64,000 bases of DNA, from NCBI RefSeq assembly GCF_034344865.1, contig NZ_CP133774.1, positions 2,790,001-2,854,000 of the forward strand, written 5' to 3'. The translations under genes and the position numbers were made by a program. The number at the start of each line of letters is the position of its first letter. Position 1 is the first letter of the stretch. Origin of the DNA: Pseudomonas sp. 10S4 (GTDB taxonomy: Bacteria; Pseudomonadota; Gammaproteobacteria; Pseudomonadales; Pseudomonadaceae). The notes under the pieces were generated by a model, which saw only the letters and a list, made by a program, of their open reading frames with translations, made no database searches and had not been told where the DNA came from. Positions 1 through 14,320 of the stretch are shown here, piece by piece.

Positions 1-957
1 CTGTCCGATTCCAGCAAGCGCGCGGCGTACGACCAATACGGTCATGCCGGTGTCGACCCAAGCATGGGCGGCGGCGGTGCCGGTTTTGGCGGTCAGAATT
101 TCTCCGACATCTTTGGCGATGTCTTCAGTGACTTCTTCGGTGGTGGTCGCGGCGGTTCCCGTGGCGGCGCTCAGCGCGGCAGCGACCTGCGTTACACCCT
201 GGAGCTGAACCTGGAAGAAGCGGTGCGTGGCACGACCGTGAATATCCGCGTTCCGACACTGGTCAACTGCAAGCCGTGCGACGGTTCGGGCGCCAAGAAA
301 GGCTCGGCGCCGATCACTTGCCCGACGTGCGGCGGGATCGGTCAGGTCCGCATGCAGCAAGGTTTCTTCTCGGTGCAGCAGACCTGTCCGCGCTGCCATG
401 GCCAAGGCAAGATCATTTCCGATCCGTGCGACTCCTGCCACGGCGAAGGTCGTGTCGAAGAGTACAAAACCCTTTCCGTCAAAGTGCCGGCCGGTGTTGA
501 TACCGGCGACCGCATTCGCCTGTCCGGCGAAGGCGAGGCGGGCGCCCAGGGTGGTCCGACTGGCGACCTGTACGTGGTGATCAATGTGCGCGAGCACGCG
601 ATCTTCCAGCGCGACGGCAAGCACCTATTCTGTGAAGTGCCGATTAGCTTCGTCGATGCGGCACTGGGTGGCGAGCTGGAGATTCCGACCCTTGATGGTC
701 GGGTCAAACTGAAAATCCCGGAAGGGACTCAGACCGGCAAGCAGTTCCGTGTTCGCGGCAAAGGCGTTGCTCCTGTACGTGGTGGCGGTGCTGGCGACCT
801 GATGTGTCGTGTGGCGGTCGAAACCCCGGTCAACCTGGGTCGTCGTCAGCGCGAATTGCTGGAAGAATTCCGCAGTTCGTTGGCGGACGACAACAGTCAT
901 TCGCCAAAAACCACTGGTTGGTTCGAAGGCGTGAAGCGCTTCTTCGGCGATTTGTAA
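1..957 (+). CDS. dnaJ: Chaperone protein DnaJ (5' end missing)
   Basis: Hsp40 co-chaperone that delivers unfolded proteins to DnaK and stimulates its ATPase in the cytoplasm. The reading frame is open from base 1, so the gene starts upstream; most of the J domain including HPD is outside. What remains is the end of the J domain ([10 protein letters not shown]), a Gly/Phe-rich linker, then four zinc-binding CxxCxGxG repeats ([32 protein letters not shown]), and the C-terminal substrate-binding beta domains ending in RFFGDL. All eight zinc cysteines are present. It is followed nine bases later by dapB, the usual Pseudomonas order grpE-dnaK-dnaJ-dapB. Confidence 0.97.
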   Translation: MSDSSKRAAYDQYGHAGVDPSMGGGGAGFGGQNFSDIFGDVFSDFFGGGRGGSRGGAQRGSDLRYTLELNLEEAVRGTTVNIRVPTLVNCKPCDGSGAKKGSAPITCPTCGGIGQVRMQQGFFSVQQTCPRCHGQGKIISDPCDSCHGEGRVEEYKTLSVKVPAGVDTGDRIRLSGEGEAGAQGGPTGDLYVVINVREHAIFQRDGKHLFCEVPISFVDAALGGELEIPTLDGRVKLKIPEGTQTGKQFRVRGKGVAPVRGGGAGDLMCRVAVETPVNLGRRQRELLEEFRSSLADDNSHSPKTTGWFEGVKRFFGDL

Positions 958-1773
<816 letters not shown>

Positions 1774-1787
1774 GATGCGCCCGAAAT

Positions 1788-1819
1788 CGGGTTCAAACAG
1801 CGTGTTTGAACCCGGTTTT
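1788..1819 (+). terminator. Intrinsic terminator after dapB
   Basis: A perfect 12-bp stem (arms 1788-1799 and 1803-1814) with a 3-base loop is followed by GTTTT. It sits 15 bp past the dapB stop and should end the dnaJ-dapB transcript. Confidence 0.75.
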
Positions 1820-1883
1820 ACACTGCCAAGCGACGTCCTGTCGCATTCCCCGGCCTTTAAGGCTCATTGGCGGTAGACCAAAA

Positions 1884-2036
1884 ATGCCTTTTTCTGTAAG
1901 CTACAGCTTTAGTGTGTCCACTAAAAGCGCGCAGAATAATTCAGTGAAGAAGCGGGGTGACGTGTCCATACGTCACTCCGCTTTTTTACAACCTGCGATC
2001 GCCCTTTCAGGCTTTATTTACGGGAGGTCTTCTTGA
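1884..2036 (+). other. Candidate leader ORF upstream of carA
   Basis: An ATG at 1884 opens a 50-codon frame (begins MPFSVSYSF) that runs through the attenuator-like hairpin and stops at TGA 2034-2036, overlapping the carA TTG start (2033-2035). The overlap would couple its termination to carA initiation. No good ribosome binding site is visible before the ATG, so it may be fortuitous. Attenuation of Pseudomonas carAB has been proposed in the literature, which is why it is listed. Confidence 0.3.
1951..1988 (+). terminator. Terminator-like hairpin in the carA leader (possible attenuator)
   Basis: A 12-bp stem with one G-T wobble (arms 1951-1962 and 1971-1982) is followed directly by a run of six T. 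It ends about 45 bp before the carA start and after the dapB terminator, so it probably lies inside the carAB leader, as a transcription attenuator would. Confidence 0.6.
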
Positions 2037-3169
2037 CTAAGCCAGCCATACTCGCCCTTGCTGATGGCAGCATTTTTCGCGGCGAAGCCATTGGAGCCGA
2101 CGGTCAAACCGTTGGTGAGGTGGTGTTCAACACCGCCATGACCGGCTATCAGGAAATCCTTACCGATCCTTCCTACGCCCAACAGATCGTTACCCTGACT
2201 TATCCGCACATCGGTAACACCGGTACGACACCGGAAGATGCCGAGTCCGATCGCGTCTGGTCCGCTGGACTGGTCATCCGTGACCTGCCACTGGTTGCGA
2301 GCAACTGGCGTAACACGATGTCCTTGTCCGACTACCTGAAAGCCAACAACGTTGTGGCGATCGCTGGTATCGACACCCGCCGCCTGACACGCATCCTGCG
2401 TGAGAAAGGCGCGCAAAACGGCTGCATCATGGCCGGCGACAACATCTCCGAAGAAGCTGCCATCGCCGCTGCTCAGGGTTTCCCTGGCCTCAAAGGCATG
2501 GACCTGGCAAAAGTCGTCAGCACCAAAGAGAAGTACGAGTGGCGCTCGACTGTCTGGGACTTGAAAACCGACAGCCACGCGACCATCGACGCCTCCGAGC
2601 TGCCGTACCACGTGGTTGCCTACGACTACGGCGTCAAGCTGAACATTCTGCGCATGTTGGTCGCGCGCGGTTGCCGCGTGACCGTAGTGCCGGCGCAAAC
2701 CCCAGCCGCTGATGTTCTGGCCATGAAGCCGGACGGCGTGTTCCTGTCCAACGGCCCTGGTGACCCGGAGCCTTGCGACTACGCGATCCAGGCGATCAAG
2801 GATGTGCTCGAAACCGAGATTCCGGTGTTCGGCATCTGCCTCGGTCACCAACTGCTGGCCCTGGCCTCCGGCGCCAAGACCCTGAAAATGGGTCACGGCC
2901 ACCACGGTGCCAACCACCCGGTCCAGGATCTGGACACCGGCGTTGTGATGATCACCAGCCAGAACCACGGTTTTGCGGTAGACGAAGCCACCCTGCCAGC
3001 CAACGTCCGGGCGATCCACAAATCGCTGTTCGACGGCACCCTGCAAGGGATCGAGCGTACCGACAAGAGCGCCTTCAGCTTCCAGGGTCACCCTGAAGCC
3101 AGCCCTGGCCCGAACGACGTAGCGCCGCTGTTTGATCGCTTCATCAACGAAATGGCCAAGCGACGCTAA
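2033..3169 (+). CDS. carA: Carbamoyl-phosphate synthase small (glutaminase) subunit
   Basis: Hydrolyses glutamine and channels ammonia to CarB for carbamoyl phosphate, the shared precursor of arginine and pyrimidines. The 378-residue protein has the full family length. The class I amidotransferase domain shows the nucleophile cysteine in GICLGHQ (Cys269) and the His/Glu pair in HPEASPG (about residue 353). The start is TTG, chosen because the Pseudomonas N-terminus [12 protein letters not shown] follows it directly and GGGAGGTC lies just upstream. carB follows after 118 bp. P. aeruginosa has an extra gene between carA and carB; it is absent here. Confidence 0.97.
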   Translation: MTKPAILALADGSIFRGEAIGADGQTVGEVVFNTAMTGYQEILTDPSYAQQIVTLTYPHIGNTGTTPEDAESDRVWSAGLVIRDLPLVASNWRNTMSLSDYLKANNVVAIAGIDTRRLTRILREKGAQNGCIMAGDNISEEAAIAAAQGFPGLKGMDLAKVVSTKEKYEWRSTVWDLKTDSHATIDASELPYHVVAYDYGVKLNILRMLVARGCRVTVVPAQTPAADVLAMKPDGVFLSNGPGDPEPCDYAIQAIKDVLETEIPVFGICLGHQLLALASGAKTLKMGHGHHGANHPVQDLDTGVVMITSQNHGFAVDEATLPANVRAIHKSLFDGTLQGIERTDKSAFSFQGHPEASPGPNDVAPLFDRFINEMAKRR

Positions 3170-3287
3170 TCGCTAGCCCTGATGCAGCAAAGCTTGAGGG
3201 TGGTCCCGACACCGGCGGCCCCCTCAAGGCTTCACAGATTGAACAAGACGGCTTGCCGACTGACCTGCGGATTTGAGTGACAAACCC

Positions 3288-6505
<3,218 letters not shown>

Positions 6506-6509
<4 letters not shown>

Positions 6510-6982
6510 TCAAATACCCAATGACCGTCCAGGGTGCCAAAGCCCTGGAAGAGGAACACGCTCACCTGACCAAGGTCGTCCGTCCGAAGCTCAGCCAGGA
6601 CATCGGTACGGCCCGCGAATTGGGTGATCTGAAGGAAAACGCCGAATACCACGCTGCTCGCGAGCAGCAGGGTATGGTCGAGGCGCGGATCCGTGACATC
6701 GAAGGCCGTATGCAGAATGCGGTGATCATTGATGTCACGACCATTCCTCATACCGGCAAAGTGATTTTCGGTACCACCGTTGAAATCGCCAACGTCGAAA
6801 CTGACGAGACCGTCATTTACCACATCGTTGGTGAGGACGAGGCTGACTTCAAGCTGGGCAAGATTTCGGTGGGTTCGCCACTGGCTCGCGCCTTGATCGC
6901 CAAGCAAGAAGGCGATGTGGTCGCCGTGAAAACGCCAGGTGGCGTTATCGAGTACGAGATTGTCGAAGTCCGTCACATCTAA
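6506..6982 (+). CDS. greA: Transcription elongation factor GreA
   Basis: Binds the RNA polymerase secondary channel and stimulates cleavage of backtracked RNA. At 158 residues it matches the family. It has the N-terminal coiled coil with the acidic tip ([17 protein letters not shown], about residues 36-52) and the C-terminal FKBP-like domain. The start overlaps the carB stop by four bases, giving carA-carB-greA; a carA-orf-carB-greA operon is known in P. aeruginosa. A GC-rich 9-bp stem (6988-7010) without a T-run follows the stop. Confidence 0.97.
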
Positions 6983-6987
6983 AAGAA

Positions 6988-7010
6988 GGCGCCCGCTACG
7001 TGCGGGCGCC
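6988..7010 (+). other. GC-rich hairpin abutting the next start codon
   Basis: Arms 6988-6996 and 7002-7010 pair perfectly over 9 bp with a 5-base loop. No T-run follows; the ATG of the DUF4149-like gene begins at the very next base. It may stabilise the greA mRNA 3' end or limit translation of the downstream gene. Confidence 0.5.
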
Positions 7011-7415
7011 ATGCTTTGGCAACTGACCCAGATGTTGTGGGTTGGGGGCCTGTGGCTGTTGCATATCGGTTTGCTGCCGGCGTTGGGCAAAATTGGCCTG
7101 GCGCCGCTGCTGATCGATGAAATTGAAGGCATGCTTGATGCGCTGATGGTGGGATTCGCCACAGCGTGTGTGATTTTTCAGGCTTTGGTGCTGGTTCAGG
7201 CCGAGGGCCTTGTCAGTCTATGGCGGGATATTCGCGGGCAACTGCTGCTGATGGCGCTCTATGCGTGCGCGATGTATTTCGTCGTGCGCTTCGATTGGCC
7301 GGATGCAGTGCGCTGGGAAGAGTTCAGCTATCTGGTCCTGGGGTTTGCCGGGCTGGTGCTGGTGTTGCAGCCGGTGCCTGGATGGAGTGGCAGGGTGCGC
7401 GAAGCACACCCTTGA
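7011..7415 (+). CDS. DUF4149-like inner-membrane protein
   Basis: A 134-residue hydrophobic protein starting MLWQLTQMLWVGGLW, with about four predicted membrane segments (near residues 5-25, 45-65, 75-95 and 103-121). Function is unknown; a protein of this type lies between greA and yhbY in Pseudomonas genomes (PA4754 region). The frame is open further upstream into greA, but the ATG at 7011 fits the conserved N-terminus. There is no clear Shine-Dalgarno because a GC stem occupies the preceding 23 bases. It converges with yhbY, 9 bp away. Confidence 0.8.
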   Translation: MLWQLTQMLWVGGLWLLHIGLLPALGKIGLAPLLIDEIEGMLDALMVGFATACVIFQALVLVQAEGLVSLWRDIRGQLLLMALYACAMYFVVRFDWPDAVRWEEFSYLVLGFAGLVLVLQPVPGWSGRVREAHP

Positions 7416-7424
7416 CCCTTGCCA

Positions 7425-7733
7425 TCACTTGAAGCGATGGACGTTCGACAGCTGCTTGTTGACGCTGAAGTTCTTGCGGTAAATCAGTGCCATCTTGCCG
7501 ATAACCTGAACCAGGTCCGCTTTGCCGACCTTGCACAGTTCTGCAATGTTCGCCAGGCGCGACTCGCGATCGAGGATGTTGAGCTTGATTTTAATCAGCT
7601 CGTGATCCGCCAACGCGCGTTCAAGTTCGGCTAACACACCTTCAGTCAAACCGTTATCAGCCACAGTCAAAACTGGTTTCAGATGGTGGCCAATGGATTT
7701 GTACTGTTTCTTCTGCTCTTGAGTGAGCGGCAT
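7425..7733 (-). CDS. yhbY: Ribosome assembly RNA-binding protein YhbY (CRS1-YhbY domain)
   Basis: A small basic protein of 102 residues made of one CRM (CRS1-YhbY) domain, which binds pre-50S particles. The N-terminus MPLTQEQKKQYKSIGHHLKP and the segment ERALADHELIKIKL are typical. The GxxG-like loop region of the CRM fold (here CKVGKADLVQVIGK) is present. It is divergent from rlmE, with 105 bp between the two starts where both promoters must lie. Confidence 0.93.
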   Translation of the reverse strand: MPLTQEQKKQYKSIGHHLKPVLTVADNGLTEGVLAELERALADHELIKIKLNILDRESRLANIAELCKVGKADLVQVIGKMALIYRKNFSVNKQLSNVHRFK

Positions 7734-7838
7734 AATCTGACCCCTGCGTCTGATCTTGTAAAAAGCGGCGGCCAGTTTACCCGAGCGAGTCCGGGACCGC
7801 CCAGTTAATCACGACCCGTTTTATTTTCGAGGTGGCCC

Positions 7839-8471
7839 GTGGCCCGTTCCAAGACAAGTCTTAAATGGCTGCAAGAGCATTTCAACGACCCATTCGTCAA
7901 AATGGCGCAAAAAGACGGGTACCGCTCCCGTGCCAGCTACAAACTGCTGGAGATCCAGGACAGGGATCGTCTGATCCGCCCCGGCATGAGCGTGATCGAC
8001 CTGGGCGCCGCCCCGGGTGGCTGGTCCCAAGTGACCAGTCGTCTGATTGGTGGGCAAGGCACGCTGATCGCTTCCGACATCCTGGAAATGGACAGCATCC
8101 CTGATGTGACCTTTATTCAGGGTGACTTCACCGAGGATGCAGTGCTCGCGCAGATTCTCGAAGCTGTCGGAAAAAACGAGGTGGACCTTGTGATTTCCGA
8201 TATGGCCCCCAATATGAGTGGATTGGCGTCTGTAGATATGCCGCGATCAATGTTCCTGTGCGAGTTGGCACTGGATCTTGCGGTACGGGTATTGAAGCCA
8301 GGTGGTGATTTTTTGATCAAGGTCTTCCAGGGTGAAGGCTTCGACGAATACCACAAGAGCGTTCGCATGCAGTTCGAAAAGGTCACGACGCGCAAGCCTA
8401 AATCGTCGCGCGATCGCTCTCGTGAGCAGTACCTGCTGGGCCGCGGTTTCCGCGGGCGTAGCGAGGAATAA
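7839..8471 (+). CDS. rlmE: 23S rRNA (uridine-2'-O)-methyltransferase RlmE (FtsJ/RrmJ)
   Basis: S-adenosylmethionine-dependent enzyme that methylates U2552 of 23S rRNA in late 50S assembly. The protein is 210 residues, the usual length. It has the SAM motif [13 protein letters not shown] (about residues 52-64), the catalytic lysine in the N-terminal [10 protein letters not shown], the aspartate segment [13 protein letters not shown] (about 119-131) and the C-terminal lysine/glutamate region [14 protein letters not shown]. ftsH follows in the same direction, a conserved pair. Confidence 0.97.
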   Translation: MARSKTSLKWLQEHFNDPFVKMAQKDGYRSRASYKLLEIQDRDRLIRPGMSVIDLGAAPGGWSQVTSRLIGGQGTLIASDILEMDSIPDVTFIQGDFTEDAVLAQILEAVGKNEVDLVISDMAPNMSGLASVDMPRSMFLCELALDLAVRVLKPGGDFLIKVFQGEGFDEYHKSVRMQFEKVTTRKPKSSRDRSREQYLLGRGFRGRSEE

Positions 8472-8662
8472 GAGGTTTTTCGACCGGGGTGATAGGTTTT
8501 TCGCATTTCGCCTCGTGAGCATTAGCGAATATTGTGTAGAAAGTGTTTCACAAAGGGTTACAGACGGCGCCTGCCAGAGCCGTAGGTAATGTAGTAAGTT
8601 AGGCCGGTGAATATCATGCGAAGCGCGCGCCAGTAGCGGAGCTTGCTTCAGAGGGTAGTTAA

Positions 8663-10585
8663 TTGAACGATATGGCAAAGAATCTGATCCTGTGGTTGAT
8701 CATCGCGGCTGTCCTTGTGACGGTGATGAACAACTTCTCCAGCCCTAACGAGCCGCAGACCCTTAACTATTCCGACTTCATCCAGCAGGTCAAGGATGGC
8801 AAGGTCGAGCGCGTAGCCGTGGATGGCTATGTGATTACCGGCAAGCGCAACGATGGCGACAGCTTCAAGACCATTCGTCCGGCAATTCAGGACAATGGCC
8901 TGATCGGCGACCTGGTGGATAACCACGTCGTAGTCGAAGGCAAGCAGCCGGAACAGCAAAGCATCTGGACTCAACTCCTGGTCGCAAGCTTCCCGATCCT
9001 GGTGATCATCGCCGTGTTCATGTTCTTCATGCGGCAGATGCAGGGTGGCGCTGGAGGCAAGGGCGGGCCGATGAGCTTCGGCAAGAGCAAGGCGCGCCTG
9101 CTCTCCGAAGATCAGGTGAAAACCACCTTGGGTGACGTTGCAGGTTGCGACGAAGCCAAGGAAGAAGTCGGTGAGCTGGTCGAGTTCCTGCGTGATCCGG
9201 GCAAGTTCCAGCGTCTGGGCGGTCGCATTCCTCGCGGCGTGCTGATGGTCGGTCCTCCGGGTACCGGTAAAACCTTGCTTGCCAAGGCGATTGCCGGTGA
9301 AGCCAAGGTTCCGTTCTTCACGATCTCCGGTTCCGATTTCGTCGAAATGTTCGTCGGCGTTGGTGCCAGCCGTGTTCGTGACATGTTCGAACAAGCCAAA
9401 AAGCACGCGCCATGCATCATCTTCATCGATGAAATCGACGCTGTCGGTCGCCACCGTGGCGCCGGCATGGGCGGTGGTCACGATGAGCGCGAGCAGACAC
9501 TCAACCAGTTGCTGGTAGAGATGGACGGCTTTGAAATGAATGACGGCATCATCGTGATCGCTGCAACCAACCGTCCGGACGTTCTGGACCCTGCGTTGCT
9601 GCGTCCGGGCCGTTTCGACCGTCAGGTTGTGGTCGGCTTGCCGGATATCCGTGGTCGTGAGCAGATCCTCAAGGTTCACATGCGCAAAGTGCCGATGGGT
9701 GACGATGTCGCTCCGGCCGTAATTGCTCGTGGTACGCCTGGTTTCTCTGGTGCCGACCTGGCCAACCTGGTAAACGAAGCGTCGTTGTTCGCTGCCCGTA
9801 CCGGCAAGCGCATCGTTGAGATGAAAGAGTTCGAACTGGCCAAAGACAAGATCATGATGGGCGCCGAGCGCAAATCGATGGTCATGTCCGAGAAAGAGAA
9901 GCAGAACACCGCTTACCACGAGGCTGGCCACGCTATCGTCGGTCGCGTCGTGCCTGAGCATGATCCGGTCTACAAGGTGTCGATCATTCCGCGCGGTCGT
10001 GCGCTGGGTGTGACCATGTTCCTGCCGGAAGAAGATCGATACAGCCTGTCCAAGCGCGCCTTGATCAGCCAGATCTGCTCGTTGTACGGCGGCCGTATCG
10101 CTGAAGAGATGACCCTGGGCTTTGATGGCGTTACTACCGGTGCGTCGAACGACATCATGCGTGCAAGTCAGATTGCACGAAACATGGTGACCAAGTGGGG
10201 GCTGTCGGAAAAACTCGGTCCGTTGATGTACGCCGAAGAAGAGGGTGAAGTGTTCCTCGGTCGTGGCGGCGGTGGTCAGAGTGCAAGCTTCTCCGGTGAG
10301 ACTGCCAAGCTGATCGACTCCGAAGTGCGCAGCATCATTGATCAGTGCTACGGCACAGCCAAGCAGATCCTCACGGATAACCGTGACAAGCTCGACGCCA
10401 TGGCGGACGCCCTGATGAAGTACGAGACGATCGACGCCGATCAGATCGACGACATCATGGCCGGTCGTACGCCTCGTGAACCACGCGACTGGTCGGGCGG
10501 CGGTGCTGGTACCTCCGGAACACCTCCGGTGGCGCAGGATCCGCGTCCGGAAACACCGATCGGCGGTCCGGCTGCTGACGTTTAA
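8663..10585 (+). CDS. ftsH: ATP-dependent zinc metalloprotease FtsH
   Basis: Membrane-anchored AAA+ protease that degrades misassembled membrane proteins and regulators. The 640-residue protein is intact. It has two N-terminal membrane segments (about residues 6-24 and 108-127) around a periplasmic domain, Walker A GPPGTGKT (about 197-204), Walker [10 protein letters not shown], the second region of homology, and the zinc site HEAGH (about 419-423). The C-terminal tail is rich in Gly and Pro. The TTG at 8663 gives the MNDMAKN N-terminus; ATG 8672 is an alternative three codons on. Confidence 0.97.
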   Translation: MNDMAKNLILWLIIAAVLVTVMNNFSSPNEPQTLNYSDFIQQVKDGKVERVAVDGYVITGKRNDGDSFKTIRPAIQDNGLIGDLVDNHVVVEGKQPEQQSIWTQLLVASFPILVIIAVFMFFMRQMQGGAGGKGGPMSFGKSKARLLSEDQVKTTLGDVAGCDEAKEEVGELVEFLRDPGKFQRLGGRIPRGVLMVGPPGTGKTLLAKAIAGEAKVPFFTISGSDFVEMFVGVGASRVRDMFEQAKKHAPCIIFIDEIDAVGRHRGAGMGGGHDEREQTLNQLLVEMDGFEMNDGIIVIAATNRPDVLDPALLRPGRFDRQVVVGLPDIRGREQILKVHMRKVPMGDDVAPAVIARGTPGFSGADLANLVNEASLFAARTGKRIVEMKEFELAKDKIMMGAERKSMVMSEKEKQNTAYHEAGHAIVGRVVPEHDPVYKVSIIPRGRALGVTMFLPEEDRYSLSKRALISQICSLYGGRIAEEMTLGFDGVTTGASNDIMRASQIARNMVTKWGLSEKLGPLMYAEEEGEVFLGRGGGGQSASFSGETAKLIDSEVRSIIDQCYGTAKQILTDNRDKLDAMADALMKYETIDADQIDDIMAGRTPREPRDWSGGGAGTSGTPPVAQDPRPETPIGGPAADV

Positions 10586-10593
10586 GGTTTGAA

Positions 10594-11445
10594 ATGACTT
10601 CTGTTCAGTCCCTGACCCGGTTGCCTTGCGGCAACCGGGTTCTTGATTTGGCCCATACGCATGTCATGGGCATTCTCAATGTCACTCCCGATTCCTTTTC
10701 CGATGGCGGCCGATACAGCCAGCTCGATGCAGCGCTGCGCCACGCCGAAGCGATGGTGGCGGCTGGTGCAACGCTGATAGATGTCGGTGGTGAGTCGACC
10801 CGGCCTGGCGCCAGGGCGGTTTCACCGCTCGAAGAGCTTGAGCGCGTTGCGCCGATTGTCGAGCGCATCAATCGCGAGCTGGATGTGATCATCTCAGTTG
10901 ATACTTCCACGCCAGCAGTCATGCGCGAAACTGCGCGACTGGGTGCTGGGTTGATCAATGATGTACGGTCATTGCGACGTGACGGCGCCCTGGATGCTGC
11001 GGCGGCGACCGGTCTTCCGGTGTGTCTGATGCATATGCTCGGCGAGCCGGGCGATATGCAGGACGATCCGCAGTATCGCGACGTGACGAAAGAGGTGGGT
11101 GAGTTTCTCGCCGAGCGCATGGCACAGTGTGCGTCAGTGGGGATTCCGGCTGAGCGGATCATTCTTGATCCGGGTTTCGGTTTCGCGAAAACCCTGCAGC
11201 ACAATCTAAGCTTGTTCAAACATATGGAGGCCTTGCATGCCTTGGGGCGGCCCCTGTTGGTAGGGGTTTCGCGAAAGAGCATGATAGGTCAGGCCTTGAA
11301 TCGTCCGGTTGGCGAACGTCTGTATGGCGGTCTGGCGTTGGCAGCGCTGGCTTCGGTTAAGGGCGCGCGCATATTGCGCGTTCATGATGTGGCCGAAACA
11401 GTCGATCTCGTGCGGATGATTGCCGCAGTGGAATCAGCCGAATAA
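10594..11445 (+). CDS. folP: Dihydropteroate synthase
   Basis: Condenses p-aminobenzoate with dihydropterin pyrophosphate in folate synthesis; it is the sulfonamide target. The 283-residue TIM-barrel protein has the signature loops [15 protein letters not shown] (about residues 25-39) and GGESTRPGA (about 66-74), and the C-terminal GVSRKSMIG. It begins 8 bp after ftsH and ends 16 bp before glmM, so it probably shares their transcript. Confidence 0.97.
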   Translation: MTSVQSLTRLPCGNRVLDLAHTHVMGILNVTPDSFSDGGRYSQLDAALRHAEAMVAAGATLIDVGGESTRPGARAVSPLEELERVAPIVERINRELDVIISVDTSTPAVMRETARLGAGLINDVRSLRRDGALDAAAATGLPVCLMHMLGEPGDMQDDPQYRDVTKEVGEFLAERMAQCASVGIPAERIILDPGFGFAKTLQHNLSLFKHMEALHALGRPLLVGVSRKSMIGQALNRPVGERLYGGLALAALASVKGARILRVHDVAETVDLVRMIAAVESAE

Positions 11446-11461
11446 GAATGATGGAGCACTT

Positions 11462-12799
11462 ATGACTAAGAAATATTTTGGCACCGACGGCATTCGTGGT
11501 CGGGTCGGCGAATATCCGATCACTCCAGACTTTATGCTCAAGCTCGGTTGGGCTGCCGGCATGGCGTTCCGCAAGATGGGTGCCTGCAAGGTGCTGGTAG
11601 GCAAGGACACTCGAATTTCCGGGTACATGTTCGAATCGGCACTTGAAGCCGGGCTGACTTCGGCCGGTGCCGACGTGATGCTCCTGGGGCCAATGCCGAC
11701 ACCGGCCATCGCGTACCTGACGCGTACTTTCCATGCCGAGGCCGGCATCGTGATCAGTGCTTCGCACAATCCACACGATGACAACGGCATCAAGTTTTTC
11801 TCCGGGAAAGGCACCAAGCTTCCGGATGAAGTCGAGTTGATGATCGAAGAGTTGCTCGATACCCCGATGACCGTGGTTGAGTCGAGCAAGATCGGCAGGG
11901 TGTCGCGCATCAACGATGCCTCGGGTCGTTACATTGAATTCTGCAAGAGCAGCGTCCCGACCGGCACCAGCTTCGCGGGCCTGAAAATCGTAATCGACTG
12001 CGCCCATGGTGCGACTTACAAAGTCGCGCCTAGCGTATTCCGTGAGCTGGGTGCCGATGTTGTTGTGTTATCTGCTCAGCCAAACGGCCTGAACATCAAC
12101 GAAAATTGCGGATCGACTCATATGGGTCCACTGCAAGCTGCCGTATTGGCCGAACATGCCGATCTGGGTATCGCCTTCGATGGTGATGGTGATCGGGTGC
12201 TGATGGTCGATCACACTGGCGCTGTCGTCGATGGTGATGAGCTGCTGTTCATCATCGCTCGCGATCTGCATGAGCGTGGCAAGTTGCAGGGCGGCGTGGT
12301 CGGTACGTTGATGAGTAACCTGGGCCTGGAACTGGCCCTGGCAGATCTGTCGATTCCATTTGTGCGCGCCAATGTCGGCGACCGTTATGTGATCGCTGAC
12401 CTGCTGGAGCGCAACTGGTTGGTCGGTGGCGAGAACTCCGGGCACATCGTCTGCTTCAATCACACCACCACCGGTGATGCGATCATCGCGGCGTTGCAGG
12501 TGTTGATGGCGCTGAAGACTCGCTCCGAAGGACTGGCTCAGGCCCGTCAGGCGCTGCGCAAGTGTCCTCAGGTGCTGATTAATGTCCGTTTCGGCGGCGG
12601 TGCGAGCCCTCTCGAACATCCGTCGGTTATGGAGGCCAGCGAGCGCGTCACGCAGGCCATGGCGGGTCGTGGGCGTGTGCTGTTGCGCAAGTCCGGTACC
12701 GAGCCACTGGTGCGGGTCATGGTTGAAGGCGAGGACGAAACACAGGTTCGTGGTTATGCCGAAGAGCTGGCAAAACTGGTTACTGAAGTTTCTGCCTGA
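11462..12799 (+). CDS. glmM: Phosphoglucosamine mutase
   Basis: Interconverts glucosamine-6-phosphate and glucosamine-1-phosphate on the way to UDP-GlcNAc, peptidoglycan and LPS. The 445-residue protein starts at ATG 11462 ([13 protein letters not shown]) behind GATGGAGCACTT; the longer upstream frame overlaps folP and is not conserved. It shows the phosphoserine loop [15 protein letters not shown] (about residues 94-108), the metal loop FDGDGDR (about 240-246) and the phosphate-binding end [12 protein letters not shown]. It lies in the conserved order ftsH-folP-glmM-tpiA-secG. Confidence 0.97.
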   Translation: MTKKYFGTDGIRGRVGEYPITPDFMLKLGWAAGMAFRKMGACKVLVGKDTRISGYMFESALEAGLTSAGADVMLLGPMPTPAIAYLTRTFHAEAGIVISASHNPHDDNGIKFFSGKGTKLPDEVELMIEELLDTPMTVVESSKIGRVSRINDASGRYIEFCKSSVPTGTSFAGLKIVIDCAHGATYKVAPSVFRELGADVVVLSAQPNGLNINENCGSTHMGPLQAAVLAEHADLGIAFDGDGDRVLMVDHTGAVVDGDELLFIIARDLHERGKLQGGVVGTLMSNLGLELALADLSIPFVRANVGDRYVIADLLERNWLVGGENSGHIVCFNHTTTGDAIIAALQVLMALKTRSEGLAQARQALRKCPQVLINVRFGGGASPLEHPSVMEASERVTQAMAGRGRVLLRKSGTEPLVRVMVEGEDETQVRGYAEELAKLVTEVSA

Positions 12800-12865
12800 A
12801 TTCGGCTTGCCAGCCATGATTGTGTTGGGTAACATCTGCGCCCACTTTGACCGACGAGGTACAGC

Positions 12866-13621
12866 ATGCGTCGCCCTATGGTAGCTGGTAACTGGAAGAT
12901 GCACGGTACCCGCGCCAGCGTCGCTGAGCTGATCAATGGCTTGCGTAATCTAGCCTTGCCGAGCGGTGTTGATGTAGCGGTATTCCCGTCCTTTCTGCAT
13001 GTCAATCAAGTGATTGATGGTCTGGAAGGAAAGTCGATCAAGGTCGGCGCGCAGAACGCTGCGGTGGAATCCAAACAAGGTGCGTTGACCGGTGAAGTTG
13101 CGCCGAGTCAGCTGGCCGAAGAGGGTTGCTCACTGGTACTCGTGGGTCACTCTGAACGTCGCCAGATCATCGGCGAGAATGATGAAACACTCATTCGCAA
13201 GTTCGCAGCGGCACAGGCATGTGGCTTGATTCCGGTGTTGTGCATAGGGGAAACCCTTGAGCAGCGCGAAGCCGGGAAAACTCTTGAGGTTGTCGGGCGT
13301 CAGCTGGGCAGCATCATTGAGGAGCTGGGTGTTGGTGCTTTTGCAAAGGCAGTAATTGCTTACGAGCCGGTCTGGGCCATTGGCACCGGGCTGACTGCTT
13401 CGCCGCAACAGGCGCAGGATGTGCACGCAGCCATTCGCGCTCAGTTGGCAGCAGAGAATTCTGAGGTCGCACAAGGTGTGCGGCTTCTATACGGCGGCAG
13501 CGTGAAGGCGGCCAATGCGGTCGAACTGTTCGGCATGCCGGATATCGATGGGGGGCTCATTGGTGGAGCTTCCCTGAATGCAGATGAGTTCGGTGCGATT
13601 TGTCGCGCCGCGGGAAACTGA
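12866..13621 (+). CDS. tpiA: Triosephosphate isomerase
   Basis: Interconverts dihydroxyacetone phosphate and glyceraldehyde-3-phosphate. The 251-residue TIM barrel has the N-terminal AGNWKMHG with the active-site lysine (about residue 11), the electrophile histidine in LVGHSERRQ (about 93-99), the catalytic glutamate in [11 protein letters not shown] (about 168-178) and the phosphate-gripping LLYGGSVK. secG begins 4 bp past the stop codon. Confidence 0.97.
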   Translation: MRRPMVAGNWKMHGTRASVAELINGLRNLALPSGVDVAVFPSFLHVNQVIDGLEGKSIKVGAQNAAVESKQGALTGEVAPSQLAEEGCSLVLVGHSERRQIIGENDETLIRKFAAAQACGLIPVLCIGETLEQREAGKTLEVVGRQLGSIIEELGVGAFAKAVIAYEPVWAIGTGLTASPQQAQDVHAAIRAQLAAENSEVAQGVRLLYGGSVKAANAVELFGMPDIDGGLIGGASLNADEFGAICRAAGN

Positions 13622-13625
13622 AAAA

Positions 13626-14009
13626 ATGCTGGAAACAGTCGTAGTCGTTTTTCATCTGCTGGGCGCATTGGGCGTAGTTGCTCTGGTATTGCTGCAGCAG
13701 GGTAAAGGTGCGGATGCTGGCGCGTCTTTCGGAGCAGGTGCTTCAAATACTGTGTTCGGAAGCCAAGGATCCTCTACCTTTCTTAGTAAGTTTACTGCTA
13801 TACTTGCCGCAGGTTTCTTCATAACCAGCTTAGGGTTAGGTTACTTTGCTAAAGAGAAAGCTCATCAGCTGACTCAAGTAGGTTTGCCAAATCCAGCAGT
13901 GTTGGAAGTGCCAAAGCAAAAACCGGCTTCTGATGATGTCCCGGTGCTTCAAGAGCAAAAGTCGGCTACTCCAACGACTGACGTGCCTCCAGCTCAAGAG
14001 CAGAAGTAA
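13626..14009 (+). CDS. secG: Protein-export membrane protein SecG
   Basis: Subunit of the SecYEG translocon in the inner membrane. The 127-residue protein has two membrane segments (about residues 3-22 and 52-72) linked by the conserved [19 protein letters not shown] loop, and a Pro/Gln-rich tail. The start at 13626 ([13 protein letters not shown]) is chosen over an in-frame extension that overlaps tpiA. Two tRNA genes follow, as in other Pseudomonas. Confidence 0.95.
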   Translation: MLETVVVVFHLLGALGVVALVLLQQGKGADAGASFGAGASNTVFGSQGSSTFLSKFTAILAAGFFITSLGLGYFAKEKAHQLTQVGLPNPAVLEVPKQKPASDDVPVLQEQKSATPTTDVPPAQEQK

Positions 14010-14031
14010 GAAGGGTTTCAAACGTAGTATT

Positions 14032-14117
14032 GCCGAGGTGGTGGAATTGGTAGACACGCAACCTTGAGGTGGTTGTGCCCATAGGGTGTAGGGGTTCGAG
14101 TCCCCTTCTCGGTACCA
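14032..14117 (+). tRNA. tRNA-Leu (anticodon GAG)
   Basis: An 86-nt class II tRNA. The acceptor arms GCCGAGG and TCTCGGT pair, the anticodon loop reads TTGAGGT, there is a long variable arm, the T-loop is GTTCGAGTC, and CCA is encoded. It sits 22 bp after secG. Confidence 0.95.
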
Positions 14118-14128
14118 ATTATCAGGAG

Positions 14129-14151
14129 AGCCCGCTGTTGCGGGCTTTCTT
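14129..14151 (+). terminator. Intrinsic terminator after tRNA-Leu
   Basis: A 7-bp stem AGCCCGC/GCGGGCT with a 4-base loop is followed by TTCTT. It should end the tpiA-secG-tRNA-Leu transcript. Confidence 0.7.
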
Positions 14152-14168
14152 GTAGGTGGAAGGTTACA

Positions 14169-14197
14169 TTGACCCTGTCAGGGATCGGTCGTATACT
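14169..14197 (+). promoter_or_regulatory. Sigma-70 promoter of tRNA-fMet
   Basis: TTGACC (14169-14174) and TATACT (14192-14197) are separated by exactly 17 bases. The tRNA begins 16 bases after the -10 box. It also probably feeds the rimP-nusA-infB genes if the following terminator is leaky. Confidence 0.75.
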
Positions 14198-14213
14198 TCC
14201 GCCCCAGCTTTGT

Positions 14214-14290
<77 letters not shown>

Positions 14291-14298
14291 GTTTAAGG

Positions 14299-14320
14299 AG
14301 CCCCTTTTAAGGGGCTTTTT
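14299..14320 (+). terminator. Intrinsic terminator after tRNA-fMet
   Basis: AGCCCC and GGGGCT form a stem with loop TTTTAA, followed by a T-run. Confidence 0.75.

Noticed and set aside
8648..9961. 437-codon minus-strand ORF opposite ftsH
   Set aside because: It is a shadow of the ftsH frame in high-GC DNA; its His/Gln/Thr-rich translation has no family features.
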